Part shown: positions 22,595-36,117 of the stretch, in pieces | Position numbering within the stretch: position 1 is the stretch's first letter | How the letters are laid out: each line of letters opens with the position of its first letter | Assembly (NCBI GenBank): GCA_910589415.1 | Contig: OU342637.1 | Span: 23,411,162-23,475,161 of the forward strand | Origin: Malachius bipustulatus | Lineage: Eukaryota > Arthropoda > Insecta > Coleoptera > Melyridae | Reading direction: 5' to 3' | Length of the DNA stretch: 64,000 nucleotides | Translations under genes and position numbers: made by a program | Notes under the pieces: model-generated | The model's database searches: none | What the model saw: only the letters and a program-made list of their open reading frames with translations | Told to the model about the DNA's origin: nothing

Positions 22595-24585
22595 ACAGAG
22601 TGTCCCATATAACAGTGGCATATCAAAGTTATGTTTTTTTAAATGGAATGCTCCTATGTTATTGCATTTTTAGATTGTCTGAATTGAGAAAATAAGATCG
22701 ACTTTTACAATTGGTGTTTAAATTCAGAAGTTTTTGAGTTATAAACAAGTGAAAATCGTAATTTTTCAAGTTCAAGGCCCTGTATAACGAAAACGGCTGA
22801 AGATAGAGAAAAACGGCTTACATGTCCCTATTTTACTTTTTCATGTACTATCCTATGATGTAGATGAAATGTTTATACAGGGTGATAATTTTTTTTTTTA
22901 ATTCTGAGATTTCTCCACGAGTCGCCAAATAAAAAAATCAAAGAAAGTACAAATGTTTCTACACCATAGGATAGTACATAAAAAGTTAAAATAGGGACAT
23001 GTAAGCCGTTTTTCTCTATCTTCAGCCGTTTTCGTTATACAGGGCATTGAACTTGAAAAATGACGATTTTCACTTGTTTATAACTCAAAAACTTTTAAAT
23101 TTAAACACCAACTGTAACAGCCAATCTTATTTTCTCTTCTCAGACAATCTAAAAATGCAATAACATAGGAGCATTCCATTTAAAAAAACATAACTTTGAT
23201 ATGCCACTGTCATATGGGACACTCTGTATACTCCAAAATAATTTTAAATTATGGCCATTGTGATTCTGTACTTGAATTTTCAAAAAGTTTTTTGACAAAG
23301 TCCATCGTTTGGCCTACAGAGACCGCTTCGAATAACCTGGGACACCCTGTATTTAAAAACCCGAAGTTGGTGTTTACTTCCGGTATAACCGGAAGTGGTG
23401 TTGTGCCGAAAATATTTTTAAAATGTGTTTTTTCTATAATACAGATATCCTGTAAGTCCAATAATCCTGTAATCCAATAATCCTGTAAGTTATTTTAGAA
23501 GAGAGAAAATATTTTTCGATCCACAAAACTATTGGCGTATCGGATTCAAAGAGCTAGTCGCTTCCTTATGCAAGAAATTTTGAAATGCAATTCCATTTCA
23601 TAGACTTATCAATAGTCAAGTCATACAATTTAAATTTTGTGCGCTATGAGAAATTAATGGCAGACGCTTCAGAAAATTCCACCACTGCTAAATCTCACAA
23701 ATCTAGCCACTCGAATCCTCGAATAAAACTTTTAGCTCTAAAGTAGGAATTATTTAATTTCTAATCGATCATGTCATCTTTGAAGTAAAGAGTATTGAGA
23801 GATTTAAAATTTGCTTAAACCTACTTAAATCATGAAATTTAGTGCATGGATAGCGTTTGAATCTTAGACTATATTAATAAATATGGACCTCGCCTTCCCT
23901 ATCTTAGCTTGAAGTCAGTTTTGGTTTGTTGATATTCTCTCTCGCACTCATATGCTGCTTGTGGTGGGGTAAGGGGAACGACGTAAAACGTAAACAAACA
24001 GAACGCAAGAGCAGGGGCGCGCTCGAGTTCAGTTATAGTAAATGTAATAATTACATAAATTCTAATAATGATCACAATATTCATAGTATTATTATTTTTT
24101 TCTGCGACGGGCTAAAAGTTTGACCTTTTTTCCCCGTTGACAGGTAGAAAAATGCCTCATTATATGAGCTGCATCTTATCGGGGAAAAAAATTAATTAGC
24201 AGGGAAGAAAATGAGTACTTTTTTCCTCGAAATGGCGGCTTAGGTATAGCTACTATTAACACTCAGATAATCAATAAATTTATATCAAATACGTAAAGGA
24301 AAGTTACCTTTATTATCCAAATGGCAATTATTAAGGGAATTTTCATAACAATCAGTATCCATATTAATAAATTCACTCATTGAGACCTTACAAGAATCTT
24401 TGCAAAATTATCTTAAATTTTAATTAAATTATGACGTTTATCGAATTAAATCGTTTCGTTACCAGGCAACGTCGATTACTACAAAAGTCTACCAGTTTGA
24501 AAATTTAAATACAACATAGATCAACAGTCCAAAGTTATTTTCAGTTATCTAACTACGTTTTTCGACATTCTAACACTGATATTTC

Positions 24586-24706
24586 TTCTCGCAGAAAAAA
24601 ATTGTATATTACACACAAGAAAAAAGTGCGATGTTAGCTCTCGATGTGTTTGTCCCCTCCGCTAAATCACATCTCGAGCTAAAATCTATCACTTTTTTCT
24701 CTTGTA
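24586..24706. repeat. Short palindrome with AAGAAAAAAGTG arms
   Basis: ACAAGAAAAAAGTGCGATGT at 24616 returns inverted as ATCACTTTTTTCTCTTGT near 24688, around a short centre (GTCCCCTCCGCTAAATCACA). It precedes the family A fragment. Confidence 0.7.
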
Positions 24707-24717
24707 TAATAAATAAC

Positions 24718-24939
24718 TATTATTAATCTCCAATAATAAAAAAGATATGGCAAAAATAAAGAAATCTCGATTTTTCAGTTTTTTCAGGATATTTCAGGAA
24801 CGGTCACAGATATTTTGCATGGCTTGACTGATTCGAGATGGTCACAAAATTGCGCTTCTTTGGACTTGTTTAACCGACCCTGTATCTGTTAGCGTTAATA
24901 GATAGCAATATAGAGAAGGATACATGGTGCACCCTGTAT
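24718..24939. mobile_element. Foldback family A, single-arm fragment
   Basis: Matches the right arm of family A (2259-2477) from TATTAATCTCCAATAATAAA to the terminal CACCCTGTA. The left arm is absent, so this is a truncated copy. It lies 36 bp from the next foldback (24975). Confidence 0.8.
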
Positions 24940-24974
24940 ATGACGATATAAGTGTACTGTCATCAGCAAAACTA

Positions 24975-25609
24975 TACAGGATGATCCCGAAATGGGGGAC
25001 GCGGTATACAGGGTGTTGTAGAGGATGTTCAGAAAGACTGTAAATTTAAAACAAAAATGGTTTCCTCGGCTTCGTTACCGAGATATAGGGTGTCCTTTTT
25101 CGAAAATTTAAATCAAAATGGCAGTCAACTTTAAACAACCTACACTGGCAAAGCACATGGTTTTACATAACTATAACGATAGTGTTTGCTTTTATTATTT
25201 TTATTATCGACATTAATTACATTAATTACAGGCATTAAAAGTTTACCTATTCCTTGAGTTCAAAACAATTTTCCAATGTGGCATCGTTGTTCAAATTCGA
25301 GCTCAACAATGCAACTAAAATAAATTTTGAATAATATCATCGAATATGTATCCGCGCAACGATTTGTTGGATTTGCCATTTCATATGTTTCCATGGTAAC
25401 ATCTATCTGGGTATTATTGTAGACCTAGACATTATTTTCCTGCCTGAAGAAGGGTGTAGTGCAGTGTTGTGACTTTTTTGTCCACAAAAGTGGTCATATC
25501 TTCTTAAGGGGGCCATACTGGAGAAAAAAGTATAAGTGAACTTAGAATCTTTAATCCACAATGGATATTGTGGTGGTATCCGTGTCCGCCATTTCGGGAT
25601 CACCCTGTA
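24975..25609 (+). mobile_element. TACAGG-ended element, family E copy 1 (635 bp)
   Basis: Starts TACAGGATGATCCCGAAATG and ends ATTTCGGGATCACCCTGTA, with terminal inverted repeats of about 30 bp (GATCCCGAAATGGCGGACAC-like). A second TACAGGGTG lies at about 25009 just inside. Unlike the other families, the interior is not palindromic. The same sequence in reverse orientation is at 27919-28553, also 635 bp. No transposase is encoded. Confidence 0.8.
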
Positions 25610-26059
25610 TAAAGTTTTTTTTTTGTTGATAAATATAGGTGATAAATAGTAATAATTGATATATAATCATTTAAGTAAAGCCAAGGTAACAGTGTCTACT
25701 GGAAATTATTTGCCAAAAGGTCGAATGTAGTCAAGTATTGTAACACATTCTATAATTTACATTTTACTTAAAATTATGTCACAAAAGTTGACTACTAGGT
25801 ATATTATATTTATCTAAGAACCAATTTCATAATCAAACTCGGAGTATAATTACACCAGGGATATTTAACTTCAAACAATCTATCTGAGTTAATGGAAAAT
25901 TATAGAAAAATATAACATTTAGTTTCTAATACAGGCATGTATCATCTGTAGCTAACCAAGAGTCAACTTTATAAATAACAGACAAGAACTCAACATTTGT
26001 CTTGAGGATCCAAAATCTAATTAAAGTGAACATTGTAAATTTTAATCTTACGGTCATTA

Positions 26060-26616
26060 TACAGGGTGTTCTACAAGCTCTATGACAAACTTTGACAGAT
26101 GGTAGGTTGCTTGATTTTAAACATATTTTTTTTAATAAACATGGGTCCGATTCGTTTTTGTTTAGAAGTTACAAGCATTTAAAAAATCGTAATTTTTCAA
26201 GTTCAAGGCCCTGTAAAAGGAAAACGGTTCAAGATAGAGAAAAACGGCTTACATGTCCCTATTTTAACTTTTTATGTACTATCCAATGATGTAGATGAAA
26301 TGTTTATACAGGGTGATAAAAAATTTGAAAAAATCTGAGATTTCTCCACATTTAAAAAAATCAAAGAAAGTACAAATGTTTCTATACCATAGGATAGTCC
26401 ATAAAAAGTTAAAATAGGGCCATGTAAGCCGTTTTTCTCTATCTTGAACCGTTTTCCTTTTACAGGGCCTTGAACTTGAAAAATTACGATTTTTTAAATG
26501 CTTGTAACTTCTAAACAAAAACGAATCGGACCCATGTTTATTAAAAAAAATATGTTTAAAATCAAGCAACCTACCATCTGTCAAAGTTTGTCATAGAGGT
26601 TGTAGAACACCCTGTA
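26060..26616. mobile_element. Foldback element, family F (557 bp)
   Basis: Starts TACAGGGTGTTCTACAAGCT and ends with its near reverse complement. Arms of about 230 bp are almost perfect inverted copies: GACAGATGGTAGGTTGCTTG near 26095 returns inverted near 26570. The central part, CTTACATGTCCCTATTTTAA, is shared with families D and J, while the outer arms differ. Overlapping ORFs at 26092-26289 (+) and 26279-26584 (-) encode the same peptide because the DNA is palindromic. Confidence 0.85.
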
Positions 26617-27918
26617 TACATCCGCGGCACCTACAGTTTCACTATGACACCTATACATATATACATGTGTATAGGCGTGGAGAACATACCTATAGTAACA
26701 CCAGGAAGGTATTCATTTGCTTTGCAAATGAAAGGCAAGGCCATAAAACGGCTTTAAAAACCGATTTTGAGAGTGCGAAGAGAATACGGTCCTGACAAGA
26801 GGCGCGGATTAAACACCTCGACTTTAGGAAATAACCACTTCACAACAATAGCCAAGCGCTTCGAAGCGCGCAGAGACGTATTTAGCGCTATATCCGCTTT
26901 CACATATCGTGTCCAGTCCACAGAGATTGATGCAATGATTTTTGGAATATAAATGCAAAATTCAAAATAAAAACCGTGCTACTGTTCATTTCGAAGATTT
27001 TCCTTGCCCTGAAAGTGAAGAAAAAAATAGAAATTCGACCGTAGTGTCAAAGAGACCTTAGTGGTGACCTTGATATTAGTTTGCAATGGCTGTTTTTAGC
27101 TTCTTACCCACCCAGCACCCCTATTTCGCTCCTCGGTCCCGAAAAAATTGATGAAACGTAGGAGCCGTGGATGTATACAATTACGAATCTTACTATTTAA
27201 AATTTGAGAAACGTTTAAATATTCATAAATCTCTAAATAAATTATTAATCAAACAACCATGAAGCGAATTACTTAATTAATCAACTTTATTTAGCGGCCT
27301 TTTTCCCCTCAATGAGCTCTGGGAGAGGCGTTAGGAGAGGATTGCGTCACCGTAAACGGCAATTTCGATCTTAACATTTTGATAATTTTACATTCAAAAT
27401 AATTGTTATAGGTATTATTTTGGTAATAAGTCTCCCGTGGCTCAGAAAAAAACTTACAGATTCAGTAAAATTTTTTGTTAATGATAAAATTATTAATATT
27501 TGTGTGTCTAACCACCGCGAAGGACATTATCTAGTATTTTCTAGAATAGACAAATGAGTTGTCAAATGAAACAAAACTTATGATTCATCATTTGTTTTGC
27601 AATGAAATATTTATTTTTCTTTACAGGGACATTATTGTATCACACGAGATCACCTGAAGCAGGTTTGAACAAATGATGTGATTCCTTGTGCTGGCCAGAC
27701 TATGTTAACAAATTTTAATAAAATGGTTTGTAGAAAATGTTTTTTCTTATTTATCTAGTGCAACCTCCAATAAAAACCATTATTTCGCCATAAAGAGATA
27801 GGTAAACTTAATAAGAGGTCAAAAAAGTACACATTGAGGGGAATTTATTGCATTTTTGCATAGATTCAGGCTATTTATTTTCATATTCTACTTGGCTTGT
27901 AACAGTTTCCATCACTTA

Positions 27919-28553
27919 TACAGGGCGATCCCGAAATGGCGGACACGGACAGCACCACAGCATCCATTCTGGATTAAGGATTCTAAGTTTTATTTACTGT
28001 TTTCTCCAGTATGGCTCCCTTAAGAAGATATGACCACTTTTGTGGAAAAAAAAGTCACAACACTGCACTACCCTTTTTAAGGAAAAAATAATGTGTAGGT
28101 CTACAATAATACCCAGATAGATATTACCATGGAAACATATGAAATCGAAAGTTCAACAATGTTCAAAACAATAATCGTTGCGGGGAAACAAATCCGATAA
28201 TATTATTCAAAATCTATTTTAGTTGCATTGTTGAGCTCGAATTTGAACAACGATGCCACATTGAAAAATGTTGTTGAACTCAGGGAATAGGTAAACTTTG
28301 AATGCCTGTAATTCCGTTCCGATAATAACAAAAATGAAAAGCAAACACTATCGTAATAGTTGTCAAATCATGTGCTTTGCCAGTGGTGGTTGTTTAAATT
28401 TGACTGCCGTTTTGATTTAAAGTTTAGAAAAAGGACACCCTATATCTCGGTAACGAAGCCGAGGACACCATTTTTGTTTTAAATTTACAGTCTTTCTGAA
28501 CATCCTCTACAACACCCTGTATACCGTGTCCGCCATTTCGGGATCACCCTGTA
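27919..28553 (-). mobile_element. TACAGG-ended element, family E copy 2 (635 bp)
   Basis: Reverse-orientation copy of 24975-25609 with the same length and terminal repeats (TACAGGGCGATCCCGAAATG at the left, GGATCACCCTGTA at the right). Scattered substitutions separate the two copies. Confidence 0.8.
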
Positions 28554-31277
28554 TATCTATCCAATTTATTATCCATAATCAGTTTGTATAATGAATAAAG
28601 AGTAAGCTCTAGGATAAGCTAAGGATGGTTCAAAATAAGCACTCCGCAGACGTCACTGACCAGAAATCTCGAGAACAATCCTGGAGGAAGTCTGTGAATG
28701 GGATGGCAATAATCTATTTGACCGCACATAAACAAGAATGCAAATGGGAGTTGCGAACGGAGCTCTTGGTGGCCTAGTTGATTGAGTTTGTTACCACAAT
28801 CCAGTGTCTACCTGACTGACTAATAACTAGATTTTATTATTGATAATTAAAATATCCCCTGATGTAACGAAATGATTGAGCAGAGAAACTCAAGGTAGTA
28901 TTTTGAAACAGGTCATACTACTAACAAACTTAAATCAAAATCTGTTGAAAGGCTGAAAGGTTTGTTAGAAGCGGACGCGACAGAAATTGATTAACCTTAC
29001 AGAACCCTTAAGGTATGTTCTACCGAATTCCTTTGATTGTAAATAAGCCACACATAAAGGGATACAAATGATTGGACTCATTTGTAAAATTCATCCATAA
29101 AGTTGCTCTAATTAGTTTTCATTAGAAATTAAGTCGACACAAACAGAATAATTAATCCTACAAACTAAACCTTACGACTTGCCCCGCGAACAAAACTGAA
29201 TTCACGTAAAGAAAAACGAAGCGACAAAACAAACCGATTGCTGGGAGTTTTTATCGAGCTTTCTGTCGAACAATCGTCCAGTCTGCTGCAATCGTGGATG
29301 CTTCTGGAGCACAATGAGCGATTTCCATACTGATCGAGGCTCCGTTTAATTCCGCGGGAATAAAAGAAACCAGTTCTGGGTCGGAGTTGGCTGCTCCTGG
29401 CTCGGAGTAATCTCAATCAGCATTCACGTCACGAACTCGTGTTATCGTGTGGCCGCAGAAGCTTGTTTGGCCCGCGAGATAGACGGAATTCCTAGTTATA
29501 TCGTTCCTGGTTTACCGCTCTTTGGGCTGAATCGATGTCCTGGAATTGGGACGCCACACATGCAGCCTTATCCTTCTCTATCGCATCACGTACTTGGTAA
29601 TTAAAGCGATATCCATACGCTGACGGGCTGGTTCGTTATCGTGCTCGTAAGAGGAAGTGAATTGAGGATCACGAGGCTTGCGTTGCACTGTTTCGTCATC
29701 AGCATTGGGCTTTATGAGATGAACCGTAAAAAAGAGATTGAGGGATTGCTGAGGAGGAACTTGCTTGATGGGAAGTGAAAAATAAGACTACTGTTGGAAA
29801 TTGCCAAGCTGTGTAGGTAATCGCAACGAATGATAATTTATCTCGAGAATTAATATGACTGAAAGTGGCTTGAATCTACTATCGCAGTACTTACATTAAA
29901 ATCCTTTTAAGAAAATTTGCTTTTTAGTTTGGAAAATAAATTGGAATAATTGAATGGCGTCCAGGATTTCATACAGAACATCTATTGAAGGATATTTTAA
30001 CCTTAAATGCAATCACTACAAAATGCTCATGAAATTTTCTGGAATAAATAAAGTTGCTAACAACACCAGCTTTTAATTCTTTTTTTTTTTGCGTAGTATT
30101 ATACCTAGTTTGTTCTGTGTGTTATAATTTCTTTAAAAAGAGTAAAAATTATTCTAGTAAATGTTTCTTCTATTATTTATTATTCTGGCAACATATTGGT
30201 TCTGATTCCAAGTAATGTTAACCAGATTTCATGTTTCCAGGTCTTCGAAACGCACAGACAGATTATATTATGGAAATTGGAAATTTAATATTGATATTGA
30301 AATTAGAAAACCCTAACATCCTCTCTTTAATCCGATGATTTCACTGAGTAGTAAGATACATAATCATAAACAACTATAGCTACGTACTGGATATGTACTA
30401 GTTAAACCATCATAAACAGCACTTCCACACATGCCGATCCGGAAATCCGTTAACCAATCAATTATAGATAAATAAACAAAGCACGTTTTAAATTATCAGC
30501 CACTCCTACCAATACCAATTATAGCAACATCGTTAAACATTTGTCCATCCCCTGTATCCAGTTCGATAGTGGCTCCACTTTCCCATATTAAATAAGCCTG
30601 ATTTCGAGCTTTACGAGTATATGCGGTAAACACACTAATTACTTTGTCTATCACGTATGCGGTCCAATAATGGTCGCATGTTGCAGCATCGATCGTTCAA
30701 TAGCTCTCTTGTATCAGAGTCAAAGCGATACGCTTTGCGAATATTAATACGATCGTTATCGAAGAGATTTCATGGTGATATAATAATATTCCGTTTTGTT
30801 TCATTGCATTGTTATACGTTTGCGATACATTTCTTGATATTATAACGAGACATCACTCGCGAAGAATTCTAAATTCGTATTTCTTTTTGCTTAGATTCTG
30901 CAATTATATGTCTCGACAGTTCTAGTGTCATGACAGGAATGACACATTGCCCGGCCAGTGTGAGAGTGTAACTGACAGTTCTACTAAATACCAGAATGAT
31001 TTCGCATTCCACGCATGAGATTGCTTGGAGCTCTCTATCAGACTCTATCTCTAGCTATCATACATTTCTAGACTCCACGGCCAAAGGGTATAGGTATAAT
31101 AAGATCTGTTGGCACTCTAGCATAGTGTAAGAAGACATTCAACAATGTACGAAACCGTACAGGATAAAATATCATAAAAATCGATTATAACGAGTGTAAA
31201 AGAACGTAAGTCTGATTCATTCTCTTTCATTCTCTTTCATTGCATATTTGGTATCGATATATAAAATCCAGTAGATA
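28554..31277. other. Intronic sequence without recognised feature
   Basis: Unlike the flanks it has no TACAGGGTG ends. Moderately GC-rich around 29160-29700, but no domain-bearing ORF. The minus-strand frame 29165-29416 (Ser/Arg-rich) is not recognised. Confidence 0.5.
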
Positions 31278-32613
31278 TGTAACGCAACCGGTCGCTGTGT
31301 TAATATAAATATCCGGATGCTGAAGAGTTAACGTCCGTTGCGTGAAAGAAATGAAGTATCCATATGACCCTACTTGACCGTAAGACGCGGGAAGTACCTA
31401 CTCCCGACCAGTTGTGCTTTGAACGTCGCCGGGTGAGAGTTGGTGATTTACTTGTGTTTGTGTTTGGTGCATTCTGGCGTTCTTTTGTAATAGATAACAG
31501 GTGAATTGATGTACTCACTAAGTGTCCTATTCCTAAGATAAATAGAGTTAGGATAAGCAACAGAGAGTTAAGTAATCATGATTATTAATTGAGAGATAAT
31601 TGATAAAGCTAATAATTATAATTAGCCTGTCTTAAGAATTGAAATTATAATTAGCCTGTCTTAAGAATTGAAGTTAATGAGCTCAGATCTATTTAGAGTT
31701 AAAAGAAGAAACTGCATGTAAATCATGAATGAATAAAGCATGAATAGGCGTAGAGGTAAATCAGTGAAAGACATAATCATGATAAGTACTTATTGAGAGG
31801 TAAAGGTTAATGAGTGCTGAAGATGTCTAAATTGCTGAAGCGTAAAGTAGAAATGAGCGTTGATCGTAGAGTTCTGGTGGGCCTGTGTGGCCTGTGCATG
31901 TGTTAGTTTGAATCCCTGAGAGAAGGTCTGTAGCCTGTGAGGCTGAGAGCGGCTTGGTGGCCGAAGGCAAGTGATGCCTGTGTGGTCTGCATGTGTAGAC
32001 CCGAGAGAGACCTGGGAGCGGCCCGTGTGGCCTGCATGACCTGCATGTGTAGGTCAGAGTGGAGGCCAGTGTGGCCTGACTTTGTTCCGGGCGTGAAGGG
32101 ATCGCCTGTGAGTGGTTTCTGTAACTGGGCGTGAAGGATCAAGGTGGATCCTGCTGACCGCCTGGTGCTCTCCCGGGAGTGAAGGATCGAGAGGATCTTG
32201 CCGACCACCCGTGAGCGACCTTGAGATCGGGAGGACCGAGGTGGGTCCTGGTTACCACAGCGTGCCTTGGCGCCGAAAACCTTGGCAAGGCTACGATCAA
32301 CGGCTAAAGAGCAAGATGTCTTGAGTAGAGTCTTGAGTCGAGTAACTTCAGCAATGACCTTGGACAGTGATTTACGTATCTTCAGCAAGGTGATGTCAAA
32401 ACTCTAGAGAGAGGCTACCAAGAAGGCTAAGCAGTAGTTAAGCTTAAGCTTTAGGAGGAATAAGACACTTATGCAAGTTTTAATCTCTTTAGGGAGTGAG
32501 CCGAGACGTCGCAAGACAAGAGAAACGGTGAGTGACTAGAAAAACGACGGCCCTGACGAAATAAATTTGTGTATTTACATGTGAGTAATTCTCTCCCTCT
32601 TTTCTGCGTTACA
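31278..32613 (+). repeat. LTR-like segment bounded by TGTAACGCA and TGCGTTACA
   Basis: A 1.34-kb stretch whose ends form a perfect 9-bp inverted repeat, beginning TG and ending CA. AATAAA lies about 45 bp before the right end. The region 31880-32340 is unusually GC-rich with recurring GTGTGGCCTGCATG-like words. This fits a solo LTR, but no target duplication is visible. ORFs 31903-32388 (-), 31937-32134 and 32112-32324 (+) arise from the GC-rich part and match nothing I recognise. Confidence 0.4.
31615..31677 (+). repeat. 29-bp direct tandem duplication
   Basis: ATTAGCCTGTCTTAAGAATT occurs at 31621 and again at 31650, within the LTR-like segment. Confidence 0.85.
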
Positions 32614-35600
32614 CGAGTAGGTAATTTTTTCCGCTCTTATTCACTTGACAGACAAGAAGAGGTGCTCCTCCTAGTCAGTCTAAGATTTACGGTCTACAGC
32701 AGTTTGTTACCTACCTCATCGTCACTTCATGATTGCCAATATTCTACATATACAGCAAGATAAGCTGCCTTGGGGATCAGATCTGGGCTAAAGTTGACAT
32801 TTTTACCAAATGCGCTTAGTGGATGACTATGATGGATCTAAATTTTAATTCTAATAATTCTATAGGACGAATATTTTGTGGGTACATGATATTAAAAATT
32901 TATTTATGGTACAACAAAATAAAACGGTTACTAATCGGAGTCTGAATAAAACAGTAAATTTTTGTTGGGTTTAACAGTGGTAGATTCTAAGCAAAAGGTT
33001 TATCAGAGGCGTTCTTAAACAATTTTATCTACACGCAATGTCAGTAATGTATGCGTTCCTCCTTTGAAAACTCTAAATCCTAAGAGTAAACCTATCACAT
33101 TTGAGATTAAAATTATTTATCCCATCATAGTTAAAGGATGTAAAGCTTAATATTCTGAGTGAACTCTAATTTAGATGCTTGTTATTGTTTTGAAACTCTC
33201 TCTCTCTGTAGCAGTAGTTATGTACTTTTATTATGAAAAATGTAAGCGAAATTTATATATCATTAAACAGCGAGTCCGGGGTTCTGTGTACAAACAATAT
33301 AAATGAGTTTACGTGCTCACCATCGGGCGTTACAACAGAGGAGTTTCTGAAGATATTAATCGTGTCATTACGGCTCTGCAAGTTTAACAACCGGAGTACA
33401 TATTTCCTAATCACGCTCGCTTAGTGACCTCTTGTTCCCAGTTAGTTTAATGACCTATTTATTCAGGCCTAAGTACTTCCGGACTGGCGTATTTATATTG
33501 GCAAAATGTTGTTTTAGTAACAAAATCCCCGATGAATTATTGCGTCTATCAGTCTGTCCTCTTAACACTCGGGATGTATTTATTGATACAGGGTGATTAC
33601 CATTACTTTTACTATTTTAAATTCATTGCAATGCCAAATCTATGAGTTGAATGATACTCGTATTATATCGATCTGTTTACGATAAGTCGTCAATTCAGTC
33701 AGCGATCTAAATTTTATTTGAAAGTTTTATTAAGTATTAATATGGAAGTGGAGAGCACCAACGTCTGCATAGGTATTGCTATGCTGAGAGTAGATCTTTA
33801 CTATGAAGAAAAAAAGGGCTATTGGTGATAAAAAGTTCTGGAGCCTACTTTTTACAGAACGAGAGGTATGGAAAAATATCTTAACACTGAGCCATAAATG
33901 GATTTTTGGGAGAAGCAAGAGTAAGTCAACTGCTTGGCAAATGGTAAGGATGGGGTGATGATGTCGGACAGAAAATATTGCAGTATGCACATTTTGAACG
34001 TTTGTACCAAATACTTTGTCCTTGGGATGCATACAGGGAGACTTTACCGCATTACTCCGATTAACACATCGTTAATAGTCTAGCCGCAAGTCACGCGAAG
34101 CTGAACTTGTGTTTATTCAGATTCAGATGATCCCTTTATCTCTGCACACATATTATGCAATGTTCATATATAATTAGGCTAATTACCGAGCAAACACAAT
34201 CCTAGACTGTGATACAAATGCACCCTACCACAACGACATTAATAATTTAACTGTCAGTTCAATTTGGCAATCCTGTTAATGCTTAATTAATCATAAGATA
34301 TGTGGATTGTGTTAGTTCAAATTTAACACTTGATCAATAAGGGGCATATATCTGAAAATAACGTGTGTTGCAGTCAGGCTGGGATGAGGGATGGCTTCAA
34401 TAATATCAATCTGTGTGTACCCAGTGCTTCAAACTAATTGAGCAACTCAACAGAACAATAATTATGACAAGGAGGCTTAAAATTATTTGTGATTGCATCG
34501 AGGCTTAAAATAGGTAACAACCACGGTACTTGGATTTAATGTTTGATAATTATGTCGTTTGCTGTAATCTGTATATGATGAATCCTTACTAATATACCTT
34601 CATTATAGTAGTAAATCATTGTTTGTATGTAATTATAGGAACTTACTTCGAGCAACTGAAATGCTGCTGCAGATTTGCAGAACAGATCCGAATGGAGCCT
34701 GTCAAACAAGAAACAAGCAACCAGTTTGAGACTTCTTCAGTGCCTAAGTAGGTGCGAAGAGGGTTGGAAGAATCCTCTATAGTTACTTGACGGAAGCTCT
34801 TTATGGAGGGGTTCATTATTTGTAAGTAAAGTACTCCCCTAATACTAAATAGCTCACAATCTGTCTCCGTTATCATAGTTTTGTGCTTACCACCCCTTGA
34901 AAAAAATAAAATGCGCCCACCCACCTGGTTTCAATTAATACTATTGTCTTCATTTTAATATACATATTGATTCATAATATTTTACTTTAGCTCCTCCCCC
35001 CCAATTTCACTTTACTCCAATCATATATCATGTTCACAATTTAACAAATAAGTCTAATAACAGTGGATCGTAGATCAATCTCGTTTAACTTCGTCTATTC
35101 GTCCAAGCGAGCCGCTCTAACTAAAGTCCATCCCTTCATCTATCACCGTTCTTGATTAATTTACATAAAGGGATTCCGCTAAAACCATCTAAGGAAGAAA
35201 AAGACGCTACAGAAACTAGGAACGAGCGATGGCAGCAGATCATCATCTCGAACAAAAACGCTTTGTAACAGATGGAGATTATTTCTAAATTATTTGATCC
35301 TCATGCCATGACATTCAAGTTAAATTTGAGGCTTCTGGTTTTTCTTATCATCAATTATTTTCCTAGATTTGGAGCTTGAGAAAATTATTGACGCTAGCAG
35401 GCTGTTAATGAAGAGTGAAAAAAGTGTAAGAAGTAGAAAAACAAGCTGAAAGGGAATCCTTCACTTCGATGGCAGAAATTTTCACCTTGATAGTAGTACT
35501 GAAAAGATTTAGTGAATATCCAGATCCCGTATTTGTTGAGAATTACTTGCATTTCATTTAAATTTATTTACATTTGAAAAATTGGACACTATCGGCCTAG

Positions 35601-36112
35601 GTATATTTCCACAATAAAATTATAGCCTCAAAGCTCCGAGTATTACTAAATAAAAAAAAATGGGTATACATACAGTGTGAGGCGCGAGATCCATAGGGCA
35701 TTTTTATATGGAAAAGTGTTGAGAGTAGAAGTCTAAAAATTTGTATCCTATGTATGATTTCAATTTTGACGAGCTGAACTGAAATATTTACATTTCCGGT
35801 TCTACCGGCAGTGGCCATCAAATTTCTTACTTTAAATGGGACACCCTGAATCATAAAAAAAAATTATCAAAAATAAGTGATGCTCTTGTCCACAACAAAA
35901 CATTTTGTCACTTTTATGTTTTTCATCGTAAAATGCTGTTTTTCTCGAAAATAGTTCACGTTAGAATATTTGCCCAGGAGTACCTTTTTTATGTAGAAAA
36001 TATTGACAATTTAAAATATGCTTCTACAATGCCAATTTCAAACAACCCCAAAATCTCCGCTACTGCCGTATGAATAAAATTTAAAGAGAGCTCAAAAAGT
36101 AAATACATAATA
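32614..36112. other. Intronic sequence, mostly featureless
   Basis: Contains one orphan terminus at 33585, a short CT run near 33198 and a decayed GACACCCTGAATC end at 35840. Small ORFs show no domain. Confidence 0.45.
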
Positions 36113-36117
36113 TTAAT

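Larger units (their letters stand above)
17720..23351. mobile_element. Foldback element, family D, split by a LINE insertion
   Basis: The left part (17720-17847) starts TACAGGGTGTCCCATGCAGC and the right part (22542-23351) ends TGGGACACCCTGTA. The segments GGCCTACAGAGACCGCTTCG and ACTCCAAAATAATTTTAAAT occur in inverted orientation on both sides. Removing the LINE and one copy of the 53-bp duplication leaves a continuous palindrome of about 885 bp. A related truncated copy is at 51305-51830. Confidence 0.85.

Noticed and set aside
26092..26584. Two overlapping ORFs on opposite strands with the same N-terminal peptide
   Set aside because: They are produced by the palindrome of foldback F, not by two genes.
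31903..32388. 161-residue minus-strand ORF in the GC-rich segment
   Set aside because: Arg/Ser/Gly-rich translation of internally repetitive DNA, with other long frames open on the opposite strand; no domain.
33190..33216. CT-rich run
   Set aside because: A very short simple repeat with no further structure.
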